This document shows, one piece after another, positions 10,279 through 19,148 of a stretch of 64,000 bases of DNA. The notes under the pieces were generated by a model that did no database searches, was not told the origin of the DNA, and was given only the letters and a program-made list of their open reading frames with translations. The translations under genes were made by a program, and so were the position numbers. Positions within the stretch are counted from its first letter, which is position 1, and each line of letters begins with the position of its first letter. Source of the DNA: Actinomycetaceae bacterium (GTDB lineage Bacteria > Actinomycetota > Actinomycetes > Actinomycetales > Actinomycetaceae); assembly GCA_030532405.1 (NCBI GenBank), contig JAUNLF010000001.1, positions 62,001-126,000 of the forward strand. Reading direction: 5' to 3'.

Positions 10279-11244
10279 ATGTCCGCCCCTTCTACAGTCC
10301 CACTATCCGATGCTATCCGCGATTTCCTTGATTATCTCAGTGTAGACCGCGGCTCATCGCCCAATACGGTCGCGGGATATCGCCGAGACCTGCAGCGCTT
10401 CGTGAATGACACCGGTGCCGACACGATGGCGGTGGGGGAGCTCAGCCCCGCCCTCATAAATGGACATTTGACGCGACTGTCTTCCGGGGAAGCAACGGGA
10501 CGCGCGCTCGCCAAGTCTTCGATTGCCCGCGCGCGATCTTCGATTGTTGCGTTTTGCAAGTTCGCGATAGAACAGGACCTTCTCGATCGCGATCCGACAA
10601 GCGAGGTCGATTCGGCAATTGCTCCGCAACCACTTCCAAAGGCGCTGACAATCAGTGAGGTCGGCGCTTTACTGGACGCGGCCGCAACAACGCCGGGGCC
10701 CGTGGGGTTGCGGGACCGGGCGCTCCTGGAGTTGCTTTACGGCACCGGCGCCCGCGTGTCGGAGTTGATGGCACTGTCGGCCGACGACCTCGAACTATCC
10801 GGCAACTTCCCGCACGTGCGCCTTCTCGGCAAGGGCCGCAAGGAACGCCTGGTGCCACTGGGTGGCTACGCCATCGAAGCGGTGGACGACTACGTGCGAA
10901 ATGGGCGCCCCGAACTCGCCGCAAAAGGCGCGGGGGATCACCACTTATTTTTAAACAAACGAGGGCGTGCTTTGTCGCGCCAAAGCGCATGGGAAGTCAT
11001 AAAGACAGCCGCTCAGCGGGCCGGCATCGAAGCGGACGTATCACCCCACACCCTGCGGCACTCTTTCGCAACGCACCTCCTAGAGGGCGGGGCCTCGATC
11101 CGCGACGTGCAAGAACTGCTCGGGCACGCATCCGTCGTCACCACGCAGATCTACACTAAAGTATCAATCTCGACACTTCGCGAGATCCACGCGACCACAC
11201 ATCCGCGGGCCCGCCGGACTGTCGATACACAACATCTCGATTAA
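10279..11244 (+). CDS. xerD: XerD site-specific tyrosine recombinase
   Basis: A 321-residue recombinase that, with XerC, resolves chromosome dimers at dif. All catalytic residues are visible: Arg159 (GTGARVSEL), Lys185 (GKGRKERL), His257 and Arg260 (HTLRHSFATH), His283 (LLGHASVVTT) and Tyr292. The N-terminal SAM-like domain covers about residues 10-100. It is the first gene of a segregation cluster (parA, scpA, scpB), which argues for the housekeeping recombinase rather than a phage integrase. The stop overlaps the parA start by one base. Confidence 0.95.
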   Translation: MSAPSTVPLSDAIRDFLDYLSVDRGSSPNTVAGYRRDLQRFVNDTGADTMAVGELSPALINGHLTRLSSGEATGRALAKSSIARARSSIVAFCKFAIEQDLLDRDPTSEVDSAIAPQPLPKALTISEVGALLDAAATTPGPVGLRDRALLELLYGTGARVSELMALSADDLELSGNFPHVRLLGKGRKERLVPLGGYAIEAVDDYVRNGRPELAAKGAGDHHLFLNKRGRALSRQSAWEVIKTAAQRAGIEADVSPHTLRHSFATHLLEGGASIRDVQELLGHASVVTTQIYTKVSISTLREIHATTHPRARRTVDTQHLD

Positions 11245-12128
11245 TGACATATTCTTATGGGGTGAGTGACGTTCAACCAGGTTTAGTTCCCGTACCGCCA
11301 GAGGGTGGCCGAGACGACGATTTTCCCGTTCCGCAGCCACTCTCGTCGCATGGCCCTGCCCGCGTTATCGCCATGTGCAACCAAAAGGGTGGGGTAGGTA
11401 AGACAACCACGACGATTAACCTGGCGGCAGCGCTGGCCGAGTATGGCCGCCGCGTCCTCATCATCGATTTTGATCCGCAGGGTGCTGCATCGGCGGGCTT
11501 GGGTATTAACTCCCAAGAGTTGGACCTCACGATCTACAACCTGTTGCTTTCCTCGCGCACGAATATTAAAGATGCGATCCAGCAAACCAAGATCGACAAC
11601 CTGGACCTTGTACCCGCCAACATTGACCTGTCGGCCGCGGAAGTTCAGCTTGTCAACGAGGTTGCGCGCGAGCAGGCCCTAACCCGCGCTTTGCGCCCGG
11701 TAATGGACGATTACGACGTCATCTTGATTGACTGCCAGCCCTCCCTTGGTCTGCTGACAGTAAACGCGCTGACCGCGGCTCACGGCGTCATGATCCCCCT
11801 GGAGGCCGAGTTCTTCGCCCTGCGCGGCGTCGCCCTCCTGGTCGACACAATCGACATGGTTCACGACCGCTTGAACCCCAGGCTGAAGATCGACGGAATC
11901 CTCGCCACCATGGTCGACACGCGCACGCTACACGCCCGCGAAGTTCTCGAGCGCCTCGAAGACGCGTTCAAAGACAAGGTTTACGACACGAAGATCGCGC
12001 GGACCGTGAAGTTCCCCGACGCTTCCGTCGCCACCGAGCCGATCACGTCTTACGCGCCGACGCACAAGGGAGCGCACTCCTACCGCCGCCTCGCCCGCGA
12101 GGTCATTGCGCGCGGTGACGCCGCCTAA
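11244..12128 (+). CDS. ParA/Soj-family chromosome-partitioning ATPase
   Basis: A 294-residue P-loop ATPase. The deviant Walker A motif KGGVGKTT is at residues 48-55, followed by LIIDFDPQG and the Walker B-like DVILIDCQPSLG. About 40 non-conserved residues precede it. ParA proteins move or position chromosomes on the nucleoid. No parB is nearby; this is the second, scpAB-linked ParA common in actinobacteria, not the copy near the origin. Starts on the last base of the xerD stop (TAATG). Confidence 0.9.
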   Translation: MTYSYGVSDVQPGLVPVPPEGGRDDDFPVPQPLSSHGPARVIAMCNQKGGVGKTTTTINLAAALAEYGRRVLIIDFDPQGAASAGLGINSQELDLTIYNLLLSSRTNIKDAIQQTKIDNLDLVPANIDLSAAEVQLVNEVAREQALTRALRPVMDDYDVILIDCQPSLGLLTVNALTAAHGVMIPLEAEFFALRGVALLVDTIDMVHDRLNPRLKIDGILATMVDTRTLHAREVLERLEDAFKDKVYDTKIARTVKFPDASVATEPITSYAPTHKGAHSYRRLAREVIARGDAA

Positions 12129-12138
12129 GCGTTAGAAA

Positions 12139-12996
12139 ATGGCGCCAAAAGTCAAGCCTTCCGTATCCGAAGTGCCGATTTTCGAGGACGGGCCCGGTGC
12201 GACACCGGGATCCGCGCCGGCGGGTTTCACGGTCAACTTGGAGAACTTTGAGGGCCCATTCGACCTACTTTTAGGCCTGATCTCAAAGCGAGAACTTGAT
12301 ATTACCGAGGTCGCGCTTGCCCAGGTCACCGACGAATTCATCGCCTACATGCGGATCGAACCCGACCTGTCGCGCACCTCCGAGTTCCTAGTGGTCGCGG
12401 CAACCCTGCTGGACATGAAGGCGCGCTCCCTGCTTCCGCACGACGATGAGCAACTCGAAGAAGACCTGGAATACTTAGAGGCCCGCGACCTGCTGTTCTC
12501 AAGGTTGCTGCAATACCGCGCCTTCAAACAAGTGGCTACCGTCTTTGGCGGACTGTGGGAAGCCAACGCGTCCGCGCACCCGCGCGACGCCGCCCTCGAA
12601 CCACGCTTTTCCTCGCTTCTACCCAAACTGCGCTGGTCAATCACACCACCGGAGCTGGCTAAACTCGCTGCCGACGCTCTATACCGCACGCCACCAACCG
12701 TCGTCACAACGCACCTGCACGACCCCCTCGTACCCGTGCGCGAGCAAGCCGAATACATCCTAAAAACCCTGCGCACAACCCGGCGCGCCACCTTCGAACA
12801 ACTTTGCGAGGGCGCCCCCGACGTCAACACCGTGGTGTCCCGCTTCCTCGCCGTCCTCGACCTTTACCGCGAAGGCGCACTACGCTTCAACCAAGAAAAG
12901 CCCCTCGGCACCCTCGAAATCGAATGGACAGGGCAAGACACCGATGTGACGAAGATGGCAATCGAAGATGAAGACGATGCGATTGCCCAGATCTAG
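12139..12996 (+). CDS. scpA: ScpA, segregation and condensation protein A
   Basis: A 285-residue kleisin that joins SMC heads and ScpB in the bacterial condensin complex. The N-terminal signature FTVNLENFEGPFDLLLGLI binds the SMC neck, followed by the DITEVALAQVTDEF helix; the C-terminal winged helix that contacts SMC is at about 200-285. Lies 10 bases after parA. scpB follows 50 bases on, behind its own possible promoter. Confidence 0.96.
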   Translation: MAPKVKPSVSEVPIFEDGPGATPGSAPAGFTVNLENFEGPFDLLLGLISKRELDITEVALAQVTDEFIAYMRIEPDLSRTSEFLVVAATLLDMKARSLLPHDDEQLEEDLEYLEARDLLFSRLLQYRAFKQVATVFGGLWEANASAHPRDAALEPRFSSLLPKLRWSITPPELAKLAADALYRTPPTVVTTHLHDPLVPVREQAEYILKTLRTTRRATFEQLCEGAPDVNTVVSRFLAVLDLYREGALRFNQEKPLGTLEIEWTGQDTDVTKMAIEDEDDAIAQI

Positions 12997-13007
12997 CCGC
13001 AAACCGC

Positions 13008-13013
13008 TACAAT
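13008..13013 (+). promoter_or_regulatory. Possible -10 element before scpB
   Basis: TACAAT lies in the 50-base gap between scpA and scpB, 33 bases before the scpB ATG. It suggests an internal promoter, but no convincing -35 was found. Confidence 0.3.
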
Positions 13014-13046
13014 AGGCGCGAAAGCTAGTATTGACGGGAGGTCAAA

Positions 13047-13625
13047 ATGCAACAGGCAATACCCCACGTAGACGACGAGGGTTTAGCCGGAGCTCTAGAA
13101 GCCATCCTCATGGTTGTCGACTCACCCGCCTCCGTACAGGACCTATCCGAGGCGCTAGCCGTATCAACCGATCAAATCAGCGACGTCCTCACAAATCTTC
13201 GAAACGAGTACGAACGCGACAATCGCGGCTTCGAACTACGCGAAGTCGGCGGCGGATGGCGATTCTATTCGCGCCCCATCTACGACCCGTTCGTATCGCG
13301 GTTCATCGTTGGCAACCACACGCAAAAACTTACGCAAGCCGCGCTAGAAACCCTGGCCGTAATCGCGTACCGCCAGCCCGTAACACGCCAAAAAGTAAGC
13401 GCAATCCGCGGCGTCAACGTCGATTCAGTCATCCGAAGCCTAACCGCCAGGGGACTCATCGAGGACGCCGGCGAAACACCCACCGGCGCGACACTATTTG
13501 CAACCACACCCGAATTCTTAGAGCGCATGGGACTGCGATCCCTGGACGAACTCAGCCCCCTCGCGCCATACCTGCCCGACCGCGAAGAACTTGAAGAAAT
13601 CGCAGAAACCTGGGAGAACCAATGA
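13047..13625 (+). CDS. scpB: ScpB, segregation and condensation protein B
   Basis: A 192-residue ScpA partner made of two winged-helix domains. Diagnostic segments are the N-terminal EAILMVVDSPASVQDL and the LTQAALETLAVIAYRQPVTR helix, with VIRSLTARGLIEDAG in the second winged helix. A strong Shine-Dalgarno GGGAGG lies just upstream. Its stop overlaps the rluB start (ATGA). ScpB dimers stabilise the SMC-ScpA ring during segregation. Confidence 0.95.
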   Translation: MQQAIPHVDDEGLAGALEAILMVVDSPASVQDLSEALAVSTDQISDVLTNLRNEYERDNRGFELREVGGGWRFYSRPIYDPFVSRFIVGNHTQKLTQAALETLAVIAYRQPVTRQKVSAIRGVNVDSVIRSLTARGLIEDAGETPTGATLFATTPEFLERMGLRSLDELSPLAPYLPDREELEEIAETWENQ

Positions 13626-14368
13626 AAAACGATCCGCACGTACCAAGTGGCACGAGGCTACAAAAAGTCATATCCCAAGCGGGGATTGCATCTCGCAGGC
13701 ACGCGGAAGTACTCATCACGTCCGGACGCGTCAAAGTTGATGGCAAAGTCGTCCGCAAGCTCGGCACCCGCGTCGACACGAAAACGCAGGTCATTCACGT
13801 TGACGGCGAACGCCTGATGCTAGATGAAGACACGCTCACCATTGCGCTAAACAAGCCTCAGGGCGTCGTCTCCACTATGGAAGATCCAGAAGGGCGCCCC
13901 TGCCTGGCCGACTACGTGTCCGACTATCCCCAGCGCCTGTTCCACGTGGGACGCCTGGACACCGACACGGCCGGGCTTTTGCTACTCACGAACGACGGCG
14001 AACTAGCCCACCGCCTGATGCACCCGTCCTGGGAAATCCCCAAAACCTACGTGGCGACCGTACCCGGCGAAGTGCCGCGCGGCCTGCGAAAGAAAATGCT
14101 TCGCGGAATCGAACTTGAGGACGGGCCCGTTCAGATCCACGACTTCCAGATCAAGGATCACTACGGCGACCTAACGCTAGTTGAGATCACGCTTCACGAA
14201 GGCCGCAACCACATTGTTCGCCGCCTAATGGAGCAGGTCGGATTCCCCGTTGTAGAACTCGTTCGCACCAAGTTCGGCCCCGTCCACATCGGCCGCCTGC
14301 ACCCGGGCGTAACCCGCAAGATTGAGGGCGACGTCTTGACCGAGCTATACCGATCGGTAGGCCTGTAA
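13622..14368 (+). CDS. rluB: RluB-type 23S rRNA pseudouridine synthase
   Basis: A 248-residue RsuA/RluB-family enzyme. An N-terminal S4 RNA-binding domain (RLQKVISQAGIASRRHAEVL, residues about 11-30) precedes the catalytic domain, whose catalytic aspartate is in VGRLDTDTAGLLLLTNDGEL. RluB modifies U2605 of 23S rRNA; the exact target here is inferred from context. Overlaps scpB by 4 bases; tyrA follows after 5. The scpAB-rluB order is conserved in Gram-positive bacteria. Confidence 0.93.
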   Translation: MKNDPHVPSGTRLQKVISQAGIASRRHAEVLITSGRVKVDGKVVRKLGTRVDTKTQVIHVDGERLMLDEDTLTIALNKPQGVVSTMEDPEGRPCLADYVSDYPQRLFHVGRLDTDTAGLLLLTNDGELAHRLMHPSWEIPKTYVATVPGEVPRGLRKKMLRGIELEDGPVQIHDFQIKDHYGDLTLVEITLHEGRNHIVRRLMEQVGFPVVELVRTKFGPVHIGRLHPGVTRKIEGDVLTELYRSVGL

Positions 14369-14373
14369 ACACC

Positions 14374-15507
14374 ATGAGCAAAGTAGCAACTAACCCCGAC
14401 GGCCGGCCCATCCAAACCACGGGGCCGGTACTGATAGTCGGATCGGGCCTGCTGGGAGCATCCGCAGCCCTCGCGCTACGCGCCGCCAACGTGCAGGTGT
14501 ACCTGCAGGATGTCTCGCCAACGTCGCTCGCACTAGCGCGCGACCTGGGCGCAGGCGAAGTGTATGGCCCAGACTCGCCCGAGCCCTCCCTGGTGATTGT
14601 CGCCGTCCCGCCGGACGTAACCGCCGAGTGCGTCGTAGCCGCCCTCAAGGATCATCCAAATGCCGTCGTCACCGACGTTGCATCCGTTAAGTCGATCATT
14701 GTCGACGAAGTCCTAGAATCCGGGGTCGACGCGTCAAAGTACGTGCCCTCGCACCCCATGGCTGGCCGCGAGCGTAGCGGTGCCGCGGCCGCTGACCGCG
14801 ACCTGTTTATTGGCCGCCCGTGGGTCGTTGTGAACCGGCCTGGTTTGGATGCTTCCGCGCAGGTCGCGGTTCGCAACTTGGCCGTGGACTTAGGGTCGAC
14901 AGTTATCGAGTTAGACGCGGACGCGCACGACGCGGCCGTCGCCACGGTTTCGCACGTTCCCCAACTGGTGGCATCGCTACTTGCGGCTCGGCTTCGCGAA
15001 GCGTCAGAAGACGCGCTTGCCCTGGCCGGACAAGGCCTGCGCGACACCACTCGCATCGCGGCATCCGACCCAAGACTGTGGACGTCAATCGTGTCGGGAA
15101 ACTGCGGCCCCGTAGTCGACGTTTTGCACGCGTTCCGCTCCGACCTCGACAATCTAATAGAAGGCCTAGAATCAGGAGCCCGCGACGGCTTCGGTGCAGA
15201 CGGTTCCGTAGGCGCGATTAACGCGGCCGTTTCCGCCGGCAATGAGGGCGTGGCTCGCATACCCGGCAAACACGGCGGAGTGCCGCGGCGCTGGGCAATT
15301 ATTGAAGTTCTGGTTCCGGATAAGCCCGGCGAGCTCGCCCGTTTGTTTAGCGAACTGGGAGCCATCGGGATCAACATTGAGGACCTTTCGATGGACCACT
15401 CGGCGCATCAGCGCGTTGGTGCGGCCCGCATTTCCGTTGACCCGACCAAGGCGCGCTTTGCTGAAACCGAGCTAGAAGCGCGCGGCTGGCGCATCGTCAC
15501 CCAATAG
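14374..15507 (+). CDS. tyrA: Prephenate dehydrogenase with C-terminal ACT domain
   Basis: A 377-residue NAD-dependent enzyme of tyrosine synthesis. The Rossmann motif GSGLLG is at residues 23-28, SHPMAGRERSG is the substrate-binding motif and VSHVPQLVASLL belongs to the helical domain. Residues about 305-377 (PDKPGELARLFSELGAIGIN) form an ACT domain, which typically binds tyrosine for feedback control. Between rluB and cmk-der, as in other actinobacteria. Confidence 0.93.
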   Translation: MSKVATNPDGRPIQTTGPVLIVGSGLLGASAALALRAANVQVYLQDVSPTSLALARDLGAGEVYGPDSPEPSLVIVAVPPDVTAECVVAALKDHPNAVVTDVASVKSIIVDEVLESGVDASKYVPSHPMAGRERSGAAAADRDLFIGRPWVVVNRPGLDASAQVAVRNLAVDLGSTVIELDADAHDAAVATVSHVPQLVASLLAARLREASEDALALAGQGLRDTTRIAASDPRLWTSIVSGNCGPVVDVLHAFRSDLDNLIEGLESGARDGFGADGSVGAINAAVSAGNEGVARIPGKHGGVPRRWAIIEVLVPDKPGELARLFSELGAIGINIEDLSMDHSAHQRVGAARISVDPTKARFAETELEARGWRIVTQ

Positions 15508-15543
15508 ACTTCCTACTGCGCAAGATTCCCTCAAGGAGGAACC

Positions 15544-17739
15544 GTGAAGACATACGCAAACTTGACCATCGAGCAGATGAAACAGCTCATCAGTGAGCTC
15601 GGCCTGTCGATCGCAATCGACGGCCCGTCCGGCTCGGGTAAGTCGACCGTGTCGCGCGAGATCGCGCGGATCCTCGACATCGGATACCTGGATACCGGCG
15701 CAATGTATCGCGCCCTCACGTGGTACTGCCTGGACGCGGGACTGCCTCTGGAGGACCACGACGCGGCGGCCGGCGCTGCCGATTCGTTCCCGCTGACCCT
15801 TACGACGTCACCGGATGATTTCCGCGTGCACGTGGGGGATGAGGACGTGACCGAAGCTATTCGCGAGTCGCGCATTTCCAACGAGGTTTCGAAGGTAGCT
15901 ACCAATCTGGATGTGCGCGAATCCCTGGTGCGCCAGCAGCGCGAAATCATCTTGCGCGAGCGTCAAAACGGGCGCGGCATGGTTGCTGAGGGCCGCGATA
16001 TCACCACGGTTGTCGCACCCGACGCGGACGTGCGCCTACTCCTCACAGCCTCGGAGGAAGCCCGCATGCGCCGGCGCTCCATTCAACTATTCGGGGACGA
16101 CGCGGATGAAGAGACCATTGAGTCGACCCGCGGCGAAGTCGTTGGCCGCGACGCGAAAGACTCCACGGTCATCAACTTCACCGACGCCGCCGACGGGGTA
16201 GTGCTTATCGATTCCTCCGCGCAATCAGTGGAGCAAACCCTGGATGAAGTCCTGGAACTCATCGCGTCCGACCTTTCGGCCCGCGCGGAGATTCAAGACG
16301 AAAACGACAAGCGCGCCGAAGCCATGCGTCGCCAGCTCGACTCCTACGACCTCACGGACGAAGACCAAGAGTTCCTATCCGGCGAAGAATTTTACGAAGA
16401 CGAGGACGAGTCGGCCGCTGGCAACCCAGTGCTCGCGATCATTGGCCGGCCGAACGTTGGAAAGTCAACGCTCGTGAACCGCGTGTTGCAGCAGCGCGCC
16501 GCGGTTGTACAAGATACTCCGGGCGTGACGCGCGACCGCGTTTCGTACCCGGCCAACTGGGCGGGCAAAGACTTCACCCTGGTCGACACCGGCGGTTGGG
16601 AAGTCGACGTGAAAGGCTTGGACCGCTCGGTTGCAGAGCAAGCTGAAATCGCAATCGAAATGTCCGACGCCGTCCTATTCGTAGTAGACGCAACCGTCGG
16701 CATCACCGACACGGATGAGCGGATCGTGAAGCTACTTCGCCGCTCCGGCAAACCCATCGTCTTGGCCGCCAATAAAGTGGACTCCGCCGCTCAAGAAGCC
16801 GACGCTTACGCACTTTGGAACCTCGGCCTGGGCGAACCCTACCCGATCTCCGCACTCCACGGCCGCGGAGCCGGCGACCTGCTGGACGCCGCCATCGCCG
16901 TCCTGCCCGAAGAATCCCAGGTAGCGCTTAAACTTCCCGAAGGCGGCCCCCGCCGCGTCGCCCTCATCGGCCGTCCAAACGTCGGAAAATCATCACTCTT
17001 AAACAAACTTGCCGGCCACGAACGCGTCGTCGTAGACGACACCGCGGGAACCACCCGCGACCCCGTAGACGAACTCGTCGAAATCGACGGACGCCAATGG
17101 TGGTTCGTAGACACCGCCGGCATCAGGCGCAAAATGCACCGCACCACCGGCGCGGACTACTACGCATCCATCCGCACCCAAGCGGCCCTCGAAAAAGCCG
17201 AAGTCGCCATGGTGCTACTGGACGCCGCAATGCCACTATCCGAGCAAGACGTGCGCATCATTCAGCAAGCAGTCGACGCCGGACGCGCCCTCGTAATCAT
17301 CAACAACAAGTGGGACCTAGTAGACGAAGAACGCCGCGAAGAAATCCAGTTCGAATACGAACGCGACCTGCAACACGTCGCGTGGGCGCCGCGAATCAAC
17401 CTGTCCGCAAGGACGGGATGGCACACCAACCGCATTGTGCGCGGACTCGATGAGGCGCTGGAAAGCTGGGAGACGCGCATCTCGACGGGCAAGCTGAACT
17501 CGTTCCTCGGCGAACTCGTTGCGGCCAACCCGCACCCCGTGCGCGGAGGTAAACAGCCGCGCATCCTATTCGCCACGCAAGTGTCGACGCGCCCGCCTCG
17601 CTTCGTCATCTTCACCACCGGCTTCCTGGACCCGGGCTACCGCCGCTTCATCGAACGTCGCCTGCGCGAAACGTTCAGCTTCCGCGGCACACCCATCCAA
17701 ATCAGCATTCGCGTACGCGAAAAGAAGAAGCGCCGCTAA
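15544..17739 (+). CDS. Fused cytidylate kinase - GTPase Der
   Basis: A 731-residue bifunctional protein. Residues about 20-245 are cytidylate kinase (P-loop GPSGSGKS, 27-34; [12 protein letters not shown]). An acidic linker rich in Asp and Glu (about 246-297) leads to Der (EngA), with two GTPase domains (GRPNVGKST at 301-309, GRPNVGKSS at 476-484) and a C-terminal KH-like domain ending in a lysine/arginine run. Cmk phosphorylates CMP and dCMP; Der acts in 50S assembly. The fusion is known in several actinobacteria. GTG at 15544 follows GGAGG; about 20 residues precede the kinase, so an ATG further in is possible. Confidence 0.95.
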   Translation: MKTYANLTIEQMKQLISELGLSIAIDGPSGSGKSTVSREIARILDIGYLDTGAMYRALTWYCLDAGLPLEDHDAAAGAADSFPLTLTTSPDDFRVHVGDEDVTEAIRESRISNEVSKVATNLDVRESLVRQQREIILRERQNGRGMVAEGRDITTVVAPDADVRLLLTASEEARMRRRSIQLFGDDADEETIESTRGEVVGRDAKDSTVINFTDAADGVVLIDSSAQSVEQTLDEVLELIASDLSARAEIQDENDKRAEAMRRQLDSYDLTDEDQEFLSGEEFYEDEDESAAGNPVLAIIGRPNVGKSTLVNRVLQQRAAVVQDTPGVTRDRVSYPANWAGKDFTLVDTGGWEVDVKGLDRSVAEQAEIAIEMSDAVLFVVDATVGITDTDERIVKLLRRSGKPIVLAANKVDSAAQEADAYALWNLGLGEPYPISALHGRGAGDLLDAAIAVLPEESQVALKLPEGGPRRVALIGRPNVGKSSLLNKLAGHERVVVDDTAGTTRDPVDELVEIDGRQWWFVDTAGIRRKMHRTTGADYYASIRTQAALEKAEVAMVLLDAAMPLSEQDVRIIQQAVDAGRALVIINNKWDLVDEERREEIQFEYERDLQHVAWAPRINLSARTGWHTNRIVRGLDEALESWETRISTGKLNSFLGELVAANPHPVRGGKQPRILFATQVSTRPPRFVIFTTGFLDPGYRRFIERRLRETFSFRGTPIQISIRVREKKKRR

Positions 17740-17751
17740 CCTACACGCCTA

Positions 17752-17818
17752 CGCGCCGGCCTGCGGCCTTCCCGATAGTGCGGGCAGACGCCCCGGGCCG
17801 GCGCGGCCTGTGAGGCCG
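17752..17818. terminator. Inverted repeats between der and the RarD-like gene
   Basis: CGCGCCGGCC (17752-17761) and GGCCGGCGCG (17796-17805) are perfect 10-base inverted arms, followed by CGGCC-TGTGA-GGCCG (17804-17818). They lie between convergent genes, where a bidirectional terminator is expected. No T-tract is present. Confidence 0.5.
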
Positions 17819-17844
17819 GGCTCCGATGCGAGACTCGTTGCTCG

Positions 17845-18852
17845 CTACTCAGCAGGGGCGCCGGGATCGATCAGCTTGTCCTTCTTCGTCAGCTTCAACC
17901 GGCGCCAAGAGTGAGCCTCATTCTTCGTCTTACGAGGACGACGCCTACGCCAAGGCCGGGCAGCCGGCACAGACCAGCGGCGATTTGCAACGAACGCCTT
18001 CACGCCCTCCAACGCCAAAATTAGGATGGCAAGCCAAATACCAATGTAGGTAATCCACTCGGCACCCACGATCCGCTCGCCAAGAACCACGGCAACACCC
18101 GTGACCAAGATTGGCTCAACGTAAGACAGCAGGCCAAATACCGCGTACGGCAACAGTTTTGCAGCCATCACGTAAGTAACCAGGCCAACGATCGACAGCA
18201 TTCCCACGACAAGTAGCATCAGGACCGCGGGAAGGCTCCTCGTCGCGGTTTGCAAGCCTCCGGACGACAGTGCAAAGTACGACGCCAAAGGCAGTGCCAA
18301 AGTCATCTCCCACGTCAGCGCCCCAACGCCATCAGTTTCAAAAATGCGGCGCACCACGAAATAAAATGGGTAACCAAACGCCACGTAAGCCGTTACCCAG
18401 CCGAGGCCGCCCGCCCTCACAACCTCAAAAACAACCGCGGCCGCAGCAACCGACGTTGCAACAACGGTAAGGGTACTAATCTTCTCCTTGAACAACACGC
18501 GGCCGATAACAACCATCACGATCGGCATCAAAAAATAGCCCATCGACAACGCCAACGTGTTACCGGTTTGCGGCGCCCATCCAAACAACCACATCTGCGA
18601 CGCCAACATCGGAACCGTAAACAGGTACGCCAGAAGCTTCTTAGGCTTTTGGATAGCCCGCTTTAACTCACCGGAAAACCAAAACCACCTACCCGTCATG
18701 GCAAGCAGAATCAGGATTCCGGGAACTGTCAGAAGAATGCGCCAACCCCAGACTTGAACTCCGGACAGGGGAGCAGCCAGGGCCGCAAGAAACGAAAAAG
18801 CTGCAAAGGCCACCGAAGAAAGCAGTGACACCACAACGCCGCGACCGGTCAT
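17845..18852 (-). CDS. RarD/EamA-family permease
   Basis: A 335-residue membrane protein with about ten hydrophobic segments in two repeated EamA halves. The early segment VQVWGWRILLTVPGILIL and the spacing of helices fit the RarD subgroup of the drug/metabolite transporter superfamily, whose substrates are mostly unknown. The C-terminal tail is strongly basic. I chose the ATG at 18852 because AGG lies six bases before it; a TTG two codons upstream is possible. Convergent with cmk-der; tRNA-Pro lies upstream on the same strand. Confidence 0.85.
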   Translation of the reverse strand: MTGRGVVVSLLSSVAFAAFSFLAALAAPLSGVQVWGWRILLTVPGILILLAMTGRWFWFSGELKRAIQKPKKLLAYLFTVPMLASQMWLFGWAPQTGNTLALSMGYFLMPIVMVVIGRVLFKEKISTLTVVATSVAAAAVVFEVVRAGGLGWVTAYVAFGYPFYFVVRRIFETDGVGALTWEMTLALPLASYFALSSGGLQTATRSLPAVLMLLVVGMLSIVGLVTYVMAAKLLPYAVFGLLSYVEPILVTGVAVVLGERIVGAEWITYIGIWLAILILALEGVKAFVANRRWSVPAARPWRRRRPRKTKNEAHSWRRLKLTKKDKLIDPGAPAE

Positions 18853-18917
18853 AGGCAACCTATCTAAACGTTAGAGAAGCCCCGACAGTAACAGTTACTA
18901 TCGAGGCTAATTTTTCG

Positions 18918-18991
<74 letters not shown>

Positions 18992-19012
18992 TGTGCTTTC
19001 GCAACAGGATCG

Positions 19013-19043
19013 ATTCTAACTTACAGCGTTCGGCTTATGCCAA
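19013..19043 (-). promoter_or_regulatory. Candidate tRNA-Pro promoter
   Basis: On the minus strand TTGGCA (19043-19038) and TAGAAT (19018-19013) are 19 bases apart, and the -10 ends 21 bases before the tRNA 5' end. It lies just after the TRAP operon terminator. Confidence 0.5.
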
Positions 19044-19052
19044 TCGACAAGT

Positions 19053-19106
19053 GAGCGGGTGGTCACACCCGCAACGCTCGCGCGCTTTAGGTGAGCCCAC
19101 CCGCTC
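19053..19106 (-). terminator. Terminator region of the TRAP operon
   Basis: The 10-bp arms GAGCGGGTGG (19053-19062) and CCACCCGCTC (19097-19106) pair perfectly over a 34-base loop. A competing perfect hairpin, GCGGGTG-GTCA-CACCCGC (19055-19072), uses one arm. It lies 43 bases past the TRAP stop. Confidence 0.6.
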
Positions 19107-19148
19107 GCCCTCAAAAATGAGGAATACACCGAACCAGACGATACGGCG

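Noticed and set aside
10279-11244. Integrase of a mobile element
   Set aside because: Followed by parA-scpA-scpB in the conserved order, with all XerD features; no attachment repeats or cargo genes nearby.
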